From: DASUPK01 sp963736685 | Lineage (GTDB): Bacteria > Actinomycetota > Thermoleophilia > Solirubrobacterales > 70-9 | Length of the DNA: 64,000 nucleotides | NCBI GenBank assembly: GCA_963736685.1 | Contig: CAVTPZ010000022.1 | Span: 54,028-118,027, forward strand | Direction of reading: 5' to 3' | Part shown: piece by piece, positions 8,264 through 19,231 of the stretch | Numbering within the stretch: the first letter of the stretch is position 1 | Layout: every line of letters starts with the position of its first letter | Made by a program: the position numbers and the translations under genes | Notes under the pieces: model-generated | Databases searched by the model: none | Told to the model about the DNA's origin: nothing | What the model saw: the letters and a program-made list of their open reading frames with translations, nothing else

Positions 8264-8757
8264 GCGAGCGGCGAACCGACGCGATTGACCCGCTGACCCG
8301 GCCCGAGTGCCGCGAGCGCTTCTCGCAACTCTGTGCCGTCCGGTAGCGCGAGCTCGGGATCGAGCTCAAGCAGTGGCACCAGCACGAAGCGGCGCGAGGT
8401 CACCTCCCGATGGGGAAGCGTGAGCCGGTCTGTGGCCAGCTCGATGTCGCCGAGCAGGAGCAGGTCCACGTCGATCGGCCGGGGCCCGTGACGCGGGCCG
8501 TCGAAGTCACGGCCGGCCTCCGCCTCGATCTCCTTGCAGAGGTCGAGCAGCTTCTCGGGCTCGAGGCCGCTCCGGACCCGCACCACGGCGTTGAGGAACT
8601 CCGGCTGATCGACGATCTCCCCGACCGGCTCTGTCTCATATGGCGATGACACCACCTCGACCGTCACGCCACGAGCCCTGAGGCCCTCGATCGCCGAGTG
8701 CAGCTGGGCCTCGCGGTCGCCCACGTTGGAGCCGAGGCCGAGATAGCCGATTCTCAT
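8260..8757 (-). CDS. folK: 2-amino-4-hydroxy-6-hydroxymethyldihydropteridine diphosphokinase
   Basis: Pyrophosphorylates hydroxymethyl-dihydropterin before condensation by FolP. From the ATG at MRIGYLGLGSNVGDRE the protein is 165 residues, the normal length. It shows SSPYETEPVG, QPEFLNAVVRV, the signature GPRPIDVDLLLLGD and LPHREVTSRRFVLVPL. An in-frame start 21 codons upstream is possible but would add non-homologous residues and come within 32 bp less of folB. It lies directly downstream of folB. Confidence 0.94.
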   Translation of the reverse strand: MRIGYLGLGSNVGDREAQLHSAIEGLRARGVTVEVVSSPYETEPVGEIVDQPEFLNAVVRVRSGLEPEKLLDLCKEIEAEAGRDFDGPRHGPRPIDVDLLLLGDIELATDRLTLPHREVTSRRFVLVPLLELDPELALPDGTELREALAALGPGQRVNRVGSPLA

Positions 8758-8788
8758 CACGCAGGTCGCGCTGTCGCGCGCCCCCGCA

Positions 8789-9217
8789 CTATCCGTCGTC
8801 GTCCTCGGGCTCGCGGTCAAGCGATTTCTCGAGCGTCACCTCGACGCCGGCCTCCTGGACGACGTACGGCAGCGGCGGCTCGGGCTTGGCGGCGCGAACC
8901 CGAACGGATTCGCAGTCGAAGCGTTCCATCATGCGGCCCGCCACGACCTGGCAGAGGCGCTCGAGCGTTCGGTAGCTCTTCTCGGTCGCGGCCAGGGCAA
9001 CGATGTCGCAGACCTCCGAGTAGTCGACCGTGTCGTCGACCCGGTCCGTCAGGACCGCGTCGCAGTCGGGCACGTCGAAGGTGAGGTCGAACTCGAGCCG
9101 CTGACCCACCTCCTGCTCGGCGTCTGTGACTCCGTGATGCGTATATATGGAGAGGCCGCGGATCTCGACCTCGACCGAAGGTTGCGCGGCGTCGTCGTGC
9201 TCGTCCACGCTCGCCAA
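8789..9217 (-). CDS. folB: Dihydroneopterin aldolase
   Basis: Cleaves dihydroneopterin in folate synthesis. The core reads VEVEIRGLSIYTHHGVTDAEQEVGQRLEFD, with the family's HHGV motif and the catalytic Glu, then DTVDYSEVCDIV and the C-terminal Lys in RVRAAKPEPP. The first start is TTG at 9217; a GTG three codons later is equally possible, and the first 15 residues are not conserved. It is followed by folK, while folP is 3.5 kb away beyond inserted genes. Confidence 0.93.
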   Translation of the reverse strand: MASVDEHDDAAQPSVEVEIRGLSIYTHHGVTDAEQEVGQRLEFDLTFDVPDCDAVLTDRVDDTVDYSEVCDIVALAATEKSYRTLERLCQVVAGRMMERFDCESVRVRAAKPEPPLPYVVQEAGVEVTLEKSLDREPEDDDG

Positions 9218-9245
9218 ATTAGCGGGTCGTGAAAGGCTGTCGCGC

Positions 9246-10145
9246 GTGATCGCCTCCAGCGAGCTACAGCATCACTACGCGGACCTGGCCGAGTGCCGAA
9301 TGCACTACGTCGCCCGCGGCGAGGGCAAGCCGATCCTCTTCCTGCACGGCTTCCCGCAATTCTGGTTCCTATGGCGTCGCCAGCTCGCCGACCTCGGCGA
9401 AGACCACGCGGTGTACGCACCCGACATGCGTGGCTTCAACCTCTCCTGCCGCCCCGCGGAGGTCGAGGCCTACCGGATGCGGCATCTGCTCGCCGATGTC
9501 CGCGAGCTGATCGAGCAGCTCGACCTCGTCCCGCTGACCCTCGTCGGACATGACTGGGGCGGCATCGTCTCCTGGGCTTTCGCCCTGAAATACCCCGAGA
9601 TGCTCGAGCGCCTCGTGGTCATCGACGGCGCCCCGCCCTTCACCTGGAATCGCGACCTGCGCGAGAGCCCCAAGCAGCGCCAGGCCGTCAACTACATGCT
9701 CGAGTTCTCGAAGCCCTCACCGGGTCCCGAGGACATGCTGTCCGCCAACGACTTCTCGCTGATGGACGACCTGCTGCTTCGGATCGGAGGGCGCGGAGCT
9801 CACCTTTCCGATGAGGAGCGTGCCGCCTACCACGAGGCCTGGGCGCAGCCCGGCGCGCTGCGCGGCGGGCTCAACTACTACCGGGCGGCCCGCATGGGAG
9901 AGCAGGTCGCGGCTGCCGGAGCGCCCGAGGAGTACGAGGGCAAGATCAGCTCGCAGACCGTTCAGGTCCCGACGTTGGTGATCTGGGGCGAGAACGACGC
10001 CGCGCTCCTCCCGTCCCTGACCCGGGGACTGAGCGAATGGGTCCCTGACCTTCGCGTCGAGATCGTGCCGAACGCCGGCCACTGGGTGCCCTTCGAGCGC
10101 CCCGACGAGGTCAACCGGCTGATTCGCGAGTTCGTGGACGGCTAG
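9246..10145 (+). CDS. Alpha/beta hydrolase, epoxide hydrolase-like
   Basis: A 299-residue hydrolase with the epoxide hydrolase signature set: HGFPQFWFLWRRQL (oxyanion hole with HGxP), nucleophile elbow GHDWGGIVSW with Asp, a cap domain of about 100 residues including NYYRA, and the catalytic His in AGHWVPFERPDEV. A GTG start at 9246 leaves 28 bp to the divergent folB. The longer frame to 9147 runs antisense through folB and is ignored. Epoxide hydrolase or haloacetate dehalogenase activity is inferred from the Asp nucleophile. Confidence 0.87.
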   Translation: MIASSELQHHYADLAECRMHYVARGEGKPILFLHGFPQFWFLWRRQLADLGEDHAVYAPDMRGFNLSCRPAEVEAYRMRHLLADVRELIEQLDLVPLTLVGHDWGGIVSWAFALKYPEMLERLVVIDGAPPFTWNRDLRESPKQRQAVNYMLEFSKPSPGPEDMLSANDFSLMDDLLLRIGGRGAHLSDEERAAYHEAWAQPGALRGGLNYYRAARMGEQVAAAGAPEEYEGKISSQTVQVPTLVIWGENDAALLPSLTRGLSEWVPDLRVEIVPNAGHWVPFERPDEVNRLIREFVDG

Positions 10146-10148
10146 CCG

Positions 10149-11273
10149 TCATCGCCTGTGGCTCGCACCCGGAGCGAAGTGCCTGAAATCCCGCTCCGTC
10201 ACGGCATAGACGGGCTTCTCGGACAGGTCCGGGCGGACGACGCCGAAACCGTTCTCCGCGTTGCCGGAGCCCGGCTGGTCGAAGTACCGGTGAAGGATCA
10301 CCACCGGCAATCGAGGGATCCGTGCGAGGAGCTTGTAGACAGCGCCGAACCTGGATGCCTGGGCGGTCTCGGAGACGGCGTCCGGCCCCGCGGTGGGGAG
10401 CCCCACCTCCGTGATCCAGATCGGGATCGTGATGTGTTGTGCCTGACGGGCGATGTCCCGAGCGCGAGCGATCACTCCCAGCACCCGTTCGCGGTAGTCG
10501 GGCCGGTTGTACGGGACCGGGTACGGATGGAGCGCCAGGGCATCGAAGTAGCCGCCGGCTCCCGCGGCGTATGCCTTGCGGAGGAAGTCGATGTAGCCGC
10601 GTTCGAGAGGCGAGTTCGGGGTGAATGCCGCCACCCCGCCGAAGAGCACGGGCAGCGTCGGCCTCACGGACTTGACGGTCGTGTAGGTCGCCTGAAGCAC
10701 GGCGGTGTAGCGGGCCGGGTTCGGACCGCCGAGCCAGAAGCTGCTGATGTTCGGCTCGTTCCAGACCTCGACCGCGACGATGTCGTCGTAGCGCTCGAGC
10801 GCCCGCCTGATGAATTCCTGCCACTCCACCTGATGGAGGGCGTCCGGCGGCTCGGGCGGCGACAGGTTCGGCTGGCACGGCGTCTCGGGGTGAGCCCAGC
10901 ACGGGGCCGCGGTGGGCTCGAGAATCACCCCGAGACCCTGGGCTTCCGCCGCAGCGAAGATCCGGTCGTACTCGCTCCAGTCCCAGAGGTCGGGGCCGTA
11001 GGGCTGGACCGTGCCCCAGACGAACGGGAAGCGGATCAGCCGGCCGCCGATGCGCGTGACGTCGTCGAGCTCATCGGAGCGGACGTGCCAGTTGTCGTTC
11101 ACCCCGGGCGTGATCGCGTGAGGCTTGCCGAGGCGAAGGGGACAGCGACTCATCTTCGCGGGGCAACCGCGGTCCTTGTGGGACTGCGCTGCGGCGGGCC
11201 CCGTGAACACCGCCACGCCGATGAGGAGGGCGAGTACCGCGATCAGTCTGAGGATCCCCCGCATTGCGCTCAT
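10149..11273 (-). CDS. Secreted glycoside hydrolase, clan GH-A (cellulase/GH5/GH39-like)
   Basis: A 374-residue protein with a clear signal peptide (LIAVLALLIGVAVFTGPAAA then cleavage). The TIM-barrel segments include RFPFVWGTVQP, the acid/base motif AVEVWNEPNISSFW around residue 168 and the nucleophile motif IWITEVGLPT near residue 290, the two Glu of clan GH-A enzymes. It is therefore likely an exported beta-glycosidase, but the substrate and exact family are uncertain. It converges on the epoxide hydrolase gene with a 3-bp gap and is divergent from the ELW-repeat gene (133-bp intergenic). Confidence 0.82.
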   Translation of the reverse strand: MSAMRGILRLIAVLALLIGVAVFTGPAAAQSHKDRGCPAKMSRCPLRLGKPHAITPGVNDNWHVRSDELDDVTRIGGRLIRFPFVWGTVQPYGPDLWDWSEYDRIFAAAEAQGLGVILEPTAAPCWAHPETPCQPNLSPPEPPDALHQVEWQEFIRRALERYDDIVAVEVWNEPNISSFWLGGPNPARYTAVLQATYTTVKSVRPTLPVLFGGVAAFTPNSPLERGYIDFLRKAYAAGAGGYFDALALHPYPVPYNRPDYRERVLGVIARARDIARQAQHITIPIWITEVGLPTAGPDAVSETAQASRFGAVYKLLARIPRLPVVILHRYFDQPGSGNAENGFGVVRPDLSEKPVYAVTERDFRHFAPGASHRR

Positions 11274-11406
11274 AACTCATGTTCGGATGGCCAGCCTCCC
11301 GGTGCATCCGTGCGGCCTACAGCCGCGACTAGGTGGTTAGCACCGACGCGATGGCCGTTGCCCATACCGATACGACGCGGCCGGAGGGGTCCTAGCCTCA
11401 GGTCAG

Positions 11407-12783
11407 ATGCTCGCCCTGAAACCTCACTCACGGAGGCGACGTCGCCTCACGAAGCGCTCCGCGGCATGCGTGGCGGCCCTGCTGGTCACCCTGCTGGCGG
11501 GAGCGAGCGCAGAGTCCGCCCTCGCCGCATCGCAGAGCCGCGCGGTGCCGGTGAAGGACATCTGGCCCGGCCGCAACAGCAGCATTCCGAACAACCTCCT
11601 GGGCTCGAGCGCGGGGCAGCTGACCGCCGTCGGTCGCACCGTCTACTTCGGCGCCGACGACGGAAGGCACGGGTACGAGCTGTGGCGCAGCGACGGAACC
11701 CCCCGCGGGACGCGCATGGTCAAGGACATCCGCCCCGGCGCCATGTCCAGCCAGGTGTTCTCCCTCGCCAACGTCAGCGGGACCCTCTACTTCACCGCCG
11801 ACGACGGGAGTCATGGAGCGGAGCTGTGGCGCTCGGACGGAACCGGCGCGGGCACCCGGCTCGTCAAGGACATCAATCCCGGCATCGTCGGGAGCAGCGG
11901 CTTCTGGCTGACTGGCGTGGGGCCCACCCTCTACCTGCTCGCCTACGACGGCACCCGCCGCGGTCTGTGGCGGAGCGACGGGACCGACGCAGGAACCATC
12001 TTCGTTCAGGAGCTCGCCAACGCGCAGGATCTGACCGCGTCCGGCAACGGCCTCTTCTTCGGGGGCACCGCCGGCACCGACCCGATGCGCCTCTGGCACA
12101 GCGACGGGACGCCGGCCGGCACCGCGATCGTCGGCCCTGGGGAATCCGGGCCGTATGAGCTCACCGACCTGAACGGGACGCTCTTCTTCGGAGCCTCGGA
12201 CCCGGCGCACTCCTTCGAGCTCTGGCGCAGCGACGGCACGGTGCCCGGCACCTTCCTCGTCAGGGACATCAACGCGACGCTCCCGCCCGAGCAGAGCTCC
12301 AGCCTGCCGCACGAGCTCACGACGGTCGGCGCCAGGCTCTACTTCGTCGCCACGCCGGACGGCCGCGCCCAGCAGATCTGGCGCAGCGACGGCACGGGCG
12401 GAGGGACGGTTTCGATCGCCTCGGCGGGCTTCGCGTCCGAGCTGGCCGCCTTCCGGAGCAAGCTCTACTTCACCCGGGCGGGGCGGATCTGGCGCACCGT
12501 GTCGGGCAACGGGACGCCGGTGCTCCGCAAGTCCGTGAACCCCCAGCAGATGACTCCCGGCCGCAAAGCTCTCTACTTCGTCGGCGGGCGGGGGAAGAAC
12601 CTCGACAGCGAGCTCTGGCAGACGACGGGGAAGCCCGCCACGACCCGGCGGATCCCGGGCGCGGGCCGTCGCGGCGGCACACAGCTCCACGATCTCGCGG
12701 CCGTGGGCAAGACTCTCTACTTCACCGCAAAGGACCGGCGCCACGGGCGAGAGCTCTGGCGGATCGGCCCGCCGCTTCGCTAG
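11407..12783 (+). CDS. Secreted ELWxxDGT-repeat protein
   Basis: A 458-residue exported protein. An Arg-rich N-terminus and hydrophobic segment (ACVAALLVTLLAGASAESALA) form a signal peptide. The body is built from roughly nine repeats of about 45 residues, each with the pattern LYFxADDGxHGxELWRSDGTxxGT, a beta-propeller-like repeat of the ELWxxDGT family found in secreted bacterial proteins. The last repeat is ELWRIG. Molecular function is unknown; a surface or adhesive role is only a guess. Its TAG stop shares the palindrome CTAG with the folP stop. Confidence 0.85.
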   Translation: MLALKPHSRRRRRLTKRSAACVAALLVTLLAGASAESALAASQSRAVPVKDIWPGRNSSIPNNLLGSSAGQLTAVGRTVYFGADDGRHGYELWRSDGTPRGTRMVKDIRPGAMSSQVFSLANVSGTLYFTADDGSHGAELWRSDGTGAGTRLVKDINPGIVGSSGFWLTGVGPTLYLLAYDGTRRGLWRSDGTDAGTIFVQELANAQDLTASGNGLFFGGTAGTDPMRLWHSDGTPAGTAIVGPGESGPYELTDLNGTLFFGASDPAHSFELWRSDGTVPGTFLVRDINATLPPEQSSSLPHELTTVGARLYFVATPDGRAQQIWRSDGTGGGTVSIASAGFASELAAFRSKLYFTRAGRIWRTVSGNGTPVLRKSVNPQQMTPGRKALYFVGGRGKNLDSELWQTTGKPATTRRIPGAGRRGGTQLHDLAAVGKTLYFTAKDRRHGRELWRIGPPLR

Positions 12784-13598
12784 TCGGCCGCCGAGAAGGC
12801 GCTTCGCTCGGAGAGGATCGCCTCGGCGATGGTGAGGGCCTGGCGCATTGGCCTGACATCGTGGACGCGCAGCATGCGGGCGCCGTTTGCGAACGCGATG
12901 ACGTTCGAGGCGATCGTCCCTCCGAGCCGCTCGTCCACCTCGGCGCCGGTGAGCTTGCCGATGAAGCTCTTGCGCGATGAGCCGAAGGCGATCGGCCGCC
13001 CCAGCTCAGCGAACTCGCCGAGCCGCCGGTGCAGCTCGAGATTGTGCTCGAGCGTCTTCCCGAAGCCGATGCCGGGATCGACCCAGATCCGCTGTTCCGC
13101 GATGCCGTGAGAGACGGCGAACTCGATCCGTTCGGAGAGAAAGGCCTTGATCTCCTCGACGACGTCGTCATAGGTGGGGTCCTCCTGCATCGTCCGCGGT
13201 TCTCCCAGCATGTGCATGAGCACGACCTCGCAGCCGGTCTCGGCGCACACGTCGGCGAGGTGAGGGTCGGCGCGCAGGGCGGTGACGTCGTTGACCATCG
13301 TGGCCCCCGCGTCCAGCGCGGCCTCTGCGACGACCGCCTTGGAGGTGTCGATCGAGACCGGGATCTCGTCCGCGGCGAGCGCCTCGATGACCGGCTGGAC
13401 GCGCAGCAGCTCGTCGCCGGCGTCAACCGCATGCGCACCTGGACGGGTCGACTCCCCGCCGATGTCCAGGATGTCCGCGCCCTCGCTCGCCAGCTCGCGC
13501 CCGTGCGCGATCGCGTGCTCGGGATCGAGGAATTGGCCGCCGTCGGAGAACGAGTCGGGCGTCACGTTGACGATGCCCATCACCTTCGCGGGTTCCAC
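12780..13598 (-). CDS. folP: Dihydropteroate synthase
   Basis: Condenses hydroxymethyl-dihydropterin diphosphate with p-aminobenzoate; the sulfonamide target. The 272-residue TIM barrel opens with MGIVNVTPDSFSDGG, has DILDIGGESTRPGA, SIDTSKAVVAE, MVNDVTAL, WVDPGIGFGKTLEHNLEL and FGSSRKSFIG, all signature elements. The ATG start is supported by the family length. It lies 7 bp downstream of the small lipoprotein gene in the minus-strand tilS-hpt-ftsH series. Confidence 0.96.
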   Translation of the reverse strand: MEPAKVMGIVNVTPDSFSDGGQFLDPEHAIAHGRELASEGADILDIGGESTRPGAHAVDAGDELLRVQPVIEALAADEIPVSIDTSKAVVAEAALDAGATMVNDVTALRADPHLADVCAETGCEVVLMHMLGEPRTMQEDPTYDDVVEEIKAFLSERIEFAVSHGIAEQRIWVDPGIGFGKTLEHNLELHRRLGEFAELGRPIAFGSSRKSFIGKLTGAEVDERLGGTIASNVIAFANGARMLRVHDVRPMRQALTIAEAILSERSAFSAAD

Positions 13599-13605
13599 GT
13601 TGCCC

Positions 13606-13929
13606 CTACTGAGCCCTGATCAGCTGGCCGTCGGGTGTCAGCTCGACGAAGTGATGGGTCTGGCCATCCCGAAAACTCTGGCACTGGTTGGCGGGCTGAT
13701 CGTCAACCGCCTGCCGTGGATCGTGGGCGATGTCAACGACCCAATCGGATATCCCGGGAATCCCCTCCGAAAGGCATGGCCCGCTGCTCAGATCCTCCTT
13801 GGCCTTCCCTGCGTAGATGAATCTGGCGGCCGCAATCGCCTTGTCCTTGTCGGCCTGACTCGCCCCGGACGAACCGCCACAACCGGCAATGAACGCGGTG
13901 AGGACGACAGCTGTCGCGACGAGACGCAT
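13606..13929 (-). CDS. Small predicted lipoprotein
   Basis: A 107-residue protein with an N-terminal signal peptide and lipobox FIAGC followed by GGSSG, so it is probably anchored to the outer face of the membrane. The mature part is about 85 residues, with two further Cys (GPCLSEG, NQCQSF) that could form a disulfide. No family is recognised. It sits between ftsH (47 bp) and folP (7 bp) and is probably cotranscribed with them. Confidence 0.75.
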   Translation of the reverse strand: MRLVATAVVLTAFIAGCGGSSGASQADKDKAIAAARFIYAGKAKEDLSSGPCLSEGIPGISDWVVDIAHDPRQAVDDQPANQCQSFRDGQTHHFVELTPDGQLIRAQ

Positions 13930-13976
13930 AGCCGAAGTATCCCGAGCGCCTCTCAGGCGGAGGGCTCAGTGAAACG

Positions 13977-15935
<1,959 letters not shown>

Positions 15936-16009
15936 AGTTGTTGTTCCTCTGCCCGAGGCTACGCCCAAATTGCGTGCCCGGATCTATTCGCGAGAGTACC
16001 AGCGTAGCT

Positions 16010-16555
16010 TCAGCTGTCCTGAGGGTTTTCCCGCAGCGCGGCCACGTAGGAGAGGTTGCGGTAGCGCTCGCCATGGTCGAGGCCGTAGCCGATCGCGAAC
16101 TCATTCGGGATCTCGAAGCCGACGTAGCGAACCGGAAGATCCACCCGCCGCCGCTCCGGCTTGGTCAACAGGGCGCAGACCTCGATCGACCTCGGGCCCC
16201 GCGCCTGCAGGTTGCGCAGCAGGTAGTGGAGAGTGAGTCCGGAATCGATGATGTCCTCGACGATCAGGACGTCGCGGTCGGCGATCGGCGCGTCGAGGTC
16301 CTTGAGGATGCGCACCACGCCCGAGGAGTCGGTCGAGGACCCGTAGCTGGAGACCGCCATGAAGTCCAGCTCGCAGTCGATCTCGAGGTGCCGCATCAGA
16401 TCGGCGAGGAACGGCACCGCCCCCTTCAGGATGGCGACCAGCAGCGGGGGGCGTCCCTCGTAATCCCGGCTCACCTCCGCCCCGAGTTCGGCGACTCGCC
16501 GCTGCAGGTCCTCCTCGGAGACGAGCACCTCCCCGATCTCGTCGTCGGTTCCCAT
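16010..16555 (-). CDS. hpt: Hypoxanthine phosphoribosyltransferase
   Basis: Purine salvage enzyme that makes IMP or GMP from base and PRPP. The 181 residues show LLVAILKGAVPFLADL, the flexible-loop SSYGSST, the PRPP signature DVLIVEDIIDSGLTL and the C-terminal VGFEIPNEFAIGYGLDHGERYRNL. It lies between tilS (13-bp gap) and ftsH (74-bp gap), the classical tilS-hpt-ftsH order. Confidence 0.96.
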   Translation of the reverse strand: MGTDDEIGEVLVSEEDLQRRVAELGAEVSRDYEGRPPLLVAILKGAVPFLADLMRHLEIDCELDFMAVSSYGSSTDSSGVVRILKDLDAPIADRDVLIVEDIIDSGLTLHYLLRNLQARGPRSIEVCALLTKPERRRVDLPVRYVGFEIPNEFAIGYGLDHGERYRNLSYVAALRENPQDS

Positions 16556-16568
16556 ACCGGCGCGGAGT

Positions 16569-17912
16569 CTATGTACCGGCCTGGGATGCCCTGAGCACGG
16601 CGGACTCCGGCGCGCCGGGTTTCGCCGCGAATTCCTCTGAGACCGCCACCCCGGCGATCCAGGCGATCCGCTTGTCCGCCTCGATCACCGGCAGAGCGCG
16701 GCGCAACGAGCGCGGCACCTTCCGGTCGGTGAACAGGTCCTGGAGGGACTTGGTCCCATCGAGGCCGAGGGGGCGCATCCGGTCGCCATCCCTCCAGGCG
16801 CGGACCGTGACGGCGGACCCGAGCGCCACCGGGTCGAGGACGGCAAGGTCCGGTCCGTCGGCCCCCGGCACCCCCCGCTCGAGCTCCGCCCGGACCTCCC
16901 AGGTCCCGAAGCGGCAGATCCCCGGGACGGTCAGGATCCCCTCGTCGGGTCGCGCACCGTCGCCCGAGGTGAAGCGGACATGCCCGTGCTCGGCGTGCGC
17001 CTCGACGCCGCCGCCGAGCTCGACCACGCCGCCCTCCGGTTCCTGGACGAGGCGCCAGATCTCCGCGGCGCGCCTCCGGCCCAGTGGCACCTGACCGCCC
17101 GCAGCCCGCTCTGCCATCTGCCGCAGCACGAGCCGGCGAATTGCGGGATCCATCTCATCCAGGGCGTCACGGCCGATCGCTCCGGCTACCTCGGCGCCGG
17201 AGGACGACAGCGCCTCCGCCACGAGGCGGTCGAGGGTCTCCGCCTCCTCGGCGAGTTCAGCGTGGGTCTCGGCGATCGTCGCCTCCACATCCGGGCCGAT
17301 CTCGCGCAGGACCCCGAGCACCTCGTTGCGAATCCGGTTGCGCGCGTACAGCGGCTCGTCGTTGGTCGGGTCATCCGCGAAGGGGAGGCCCTGTCGCGCG
17401 ACCAGGCGCCGCGCCTCCTCCCGGTCGAGTGCGAGCAGCGGGCGGATCAGGGCTCCGCGGCGCCGCCGTAACCCAAGCAGAGCCCGGCGGCCGGGCGAGG
17501 TGGCCAGCCTGTAGATGACCGTCTCCGCGAGATCGGTCCTGGTGTGGCCGGTTGCGATCCAGCCGAGCCCACGGGCGAGCCGCAGGCGCTCGGCTGCCGC
17601 GTAGCGAGCCCGCCGCGCTTCGGCCTGGAGGTTTCCCCCGCCGAGGCGGGGATGTTCGATCTCGAGCTCGATTCCGAGCGCCCGGCAGAGCTCCTCGCAG
17701 GTTCGCTGGTCGTCGTCCGAATCCGGACGCAGCCGGTAGTTCAGATGCAGGCCGACGACCTGAGCCGCCCCGAGCAATCCAACGAGTCCCGCTGCCGTGG
17801 CTGCCGAGTCCGCGCCACCCGAGACGAGGACGAGTCCGCTGGAGCCATCGGAGACCAGGCCGCTGTCCCGCACGACCCGAGTGAGAGCGGAATGAGGGGT
17901 GGCGTCCGCCAT
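16569..17912 (-). CDS. tilS: tRNA(Ile)-lysidine synthase
   Basis: Converts C34 of tRNA-Ile(CAU) to lysidine. From the ATG at MADATPHSALTR the protein is 447 residues. The N-terminal PP-loop ATPase motif reads LVSGGADSAATA (the family consensus is SGGxDS), followed by GHTRTDLAETVIYRLATSPGRRALLGL, the TilS signature. A C-terminal substrate-binding domain follows, with RDGDRMRPLGLDGTKSLQDLFTDRKVPR. A longer frame to 18236 runs antisense to the CAP-domain gene and is not used. The start is only 37 bp from the divergent CAP gene. Confidence 0.94.
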   Translation of the reverse strand: MADATPHSALTRVVRDSGLVSDGSSGLVLVSGGADSAATAAGLVGLLGAAQVVGLHLNYRLRPDSDDDQRTCEELCRALGIELEIEHPRLGGGNLQAEARRARYAAAERLRLARGLGWIATGHTRTDLAETVIYRLATSPGRRALLGLRRRRGALIRPLLALDREEARRLVARQGLPFADDPTNDEPLYARNRIRNEVLGVLREIGPDVEATIAETHAELAEEAETLDRLVAEALSSSGAEVAGAIGRDALDEMDPAIRRLVLRQMAERAAGGQVPLGRRRAAEIWRLVQEPEGGVVELGGGVEAHAEHGHVRFTSGDGARPDEGILTVPGICRFGTWEVRAELERGVPGADGPDLAVLDPVALGSAVTVRAWRDGDRMRPLGLDGTKSLQDLFTDRKVPRSLRRALPVIEADKRIAWIAGVAVSEEFAAKPGAPESAVLRASQAGT

Positions 17913-17932
17913 GGCCTCGATTCTAGGAACCC

Positions 17933-17940
17933 GGTATACA
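17933..17940. promoter_or_regulatory. Candidate shared -10 elements (overlapping, divergent)
   Basis: The palindrome GTATAC at 17934-17939 yields TGTATACC toward tilS and GGTATACA toward the CAP-domain gene. Each reading places a -10-like hexamer roughly 10-20 bp before a start codon, so both transcripts would have very short leaders. Confidence 0.35.
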
Positions 17941-17949
17941 GCCGCCCTC

Positions 17950-18471
17950 GTGTTGCGAAGAGGACTCCTCATATTCATGGCCCTGGTGGCGCTCGCGGCG
18001 ATCGGCCCGGCGGCGGCGGCTGCCTGCGTGGGCGAGGCGAAAGGCCCGCGCCAGCTCAGTGAGGGTCTGGCGAGGCAGGCGATTCTCTGCCTGATCAACG
18101 ACCGGCGGGCCCAAGCCGGCCTTGGGGCCCTGCAGGAGAACGCGAGCCTCGACCGCTCGGCGCAGCGCCACACGGTCGCAATGGTCAAGCACAACTCGTA
18201 TTCCCACGGAAACGCCCTGCGCCGGATTCGCCACACGGGCTACCTGTCGGGGGCGACCAGCTGGACGGTCGGCGAGAACATCGGCTGGGGCCCCAAGCGC
18301 CTCGGCAGCCCGAAGCGGACGGTCGCCTCCTGGATGAGGAGCCCCGAGCACCGCAGCGTCCTACTCGCCGGATTTCGCGATATCGGCATCGGCATGAGCA
18401 GGGGCGCCCCCTTCGCCCATTTCGGGCACAACAGCGCGACCTACACGGTCGATCTGGCCTCGCGCGACTGA
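17950..18471 (+). CDS. Secreted CAP/SCP-domain protein (copy 1)
   Basis: A 173-residue exported protein. The GTG at 17950 gives a signal peptide (LLIFMALVALAAIGPAAAAA). The mature part is a CAP (SCP/PR1-like) domain with CLINDRRAQAGLGALQEN, SAQRHTVAMVKHNSYSHG (cavity His), SWTVGENIGWG and SWMRSPEHRSVLLAGFRDIGIG, the four CAP motifs. Bacterial CAP proteins are secreted and poorly understood. A paralogue follows 120 bp downstream in the same direction. Confidence 0.88.
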   Translation: MLRRGLLIFMALVALAAIGPAAAAACVGEAKGPRQLSEGLARQAILCLINDRRAQAGLGALQENASLDRSAQRHTVAMVKHNSYSHGNALRRIRHTGYLSGATSWTVGENIGWGPKRLGSPKRTVASWMRSPEHRSVLLAGFRDIGIGMSRGAPFAHFGHNSATYTVDLASRD

Positions 18472-18590
18472 TTTCTACGTACTTTTCCCAACGACGAAAG
18501 GTCCACCTGTGAGGACCCGCGCTAAGGGACGCCCGGCCTAGATTCGGCCGCCCGTGTGCAGGCGCACGCTGAGGACTCGATGCAGAACAT

Positions 18591-19226
18591 GTGTCGAGAG
18601 CGAAATGCATCCTCAGCCTCACCGCAGTCCTGGCCATCTGGGCTCTCGTGGGCAGCGCGTCAGCCTCCGCGGCCGACTGCGGCCCCGTGGGCACTCAGGT
18701 CACCGGGCTCAACGAGGCTCAGATGGAGAGCTCGATCACCTGCCTGATCAACGATGAGCGGGCGCAATATGGCCTGCAGCCGGTGACGGGCAATTCCGAT
18801 CTCCGCGAGGCGGCGGTCAGCCACTCCACCGAGATGATCAACCGGGGCTACTTCGAGCACACCTCCCCCTCCGGCCTCACCTTCATCGACCGCATCGAGT
18901 CCACCGGATACATGCGCGGCACGCGCAGCTGGACGGTCGGCGAGAACCTGGTCTGGGGCACCGGTCCGCTGAGCACGCCCGAAGCACTGGTGACTGCCTG
19001 GATGAACAGCCCGCCCCACCGCGAGAACCTGCTCCGGTCCAGCTTCCGCGAGATCGGCGTCGCCGCCCTCGCCGGCACGCCCGCCAGCGGGTCCGACCTG
19101 ACCGGGGTAACCGTCTCGAGCGAGTACGGGTATCGCACCTTCGCCGGCCACGACAAGAAGAAGGCCAAGAGCAGGGCGCGCCGGGCGCGCAAGGCCCGCA
19201 GGGCCCGGCAGAACCACCTCGGCTGA
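18591..19226 (+). CDS. Secreted CAP/SCP-domain protein (copy 2)
   Basis: A 211-residue exported paralogue of the preceding gene: signal peptide (ILSLTAVLAIWALVGSASASA), then CLINDERAQYGLQPVTGN, SHSTEMINRGYFEHTSPSG, SWTVGENLVWGTG and AWMNSPPHRENLLRSSFREIGVAAL. The C-terminus differs in being a short, very basic tail (KKKAKSRARRARKARRARQ) that could bind anionic cell-wall polymers. The GTG at 18591 was chosen because it begins the signal peptide. Confidence 0.88.
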   Translation: MSRAKCILSLTAVLAIWALVGSASASAADCGPVGTQVTGLNEAQMESSITCLINDERAQYGLQPVTGNSDLREAAVSHSTEMINRGYFEHTSPSGLTFIDRIESTGYMRGTRSWTVGENLVWGTGPLSTPEALVTAWMNSPPHRENLLRSSFREIGVAALAGTPASGSDLTGVTVSSEYGYRTFAGHDKKKAKSRARRARKARRARQNHLG

Positions 19227-19231
19227 TCCGC

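Noticed and set aside
10158..12158. 666-codon plus-strand frame over the glycosidase and ELW-repeat genes
   Set aside because: Spans two real genes and their divergent promoter region; composition is that of an out-of-frame GC-rich shadow.
18554..18757. Short alternative frames over the second CAP gene
   Set aside because: They do not encode a signal peptide or CAP motif, whereas the GTG at 18591 does.
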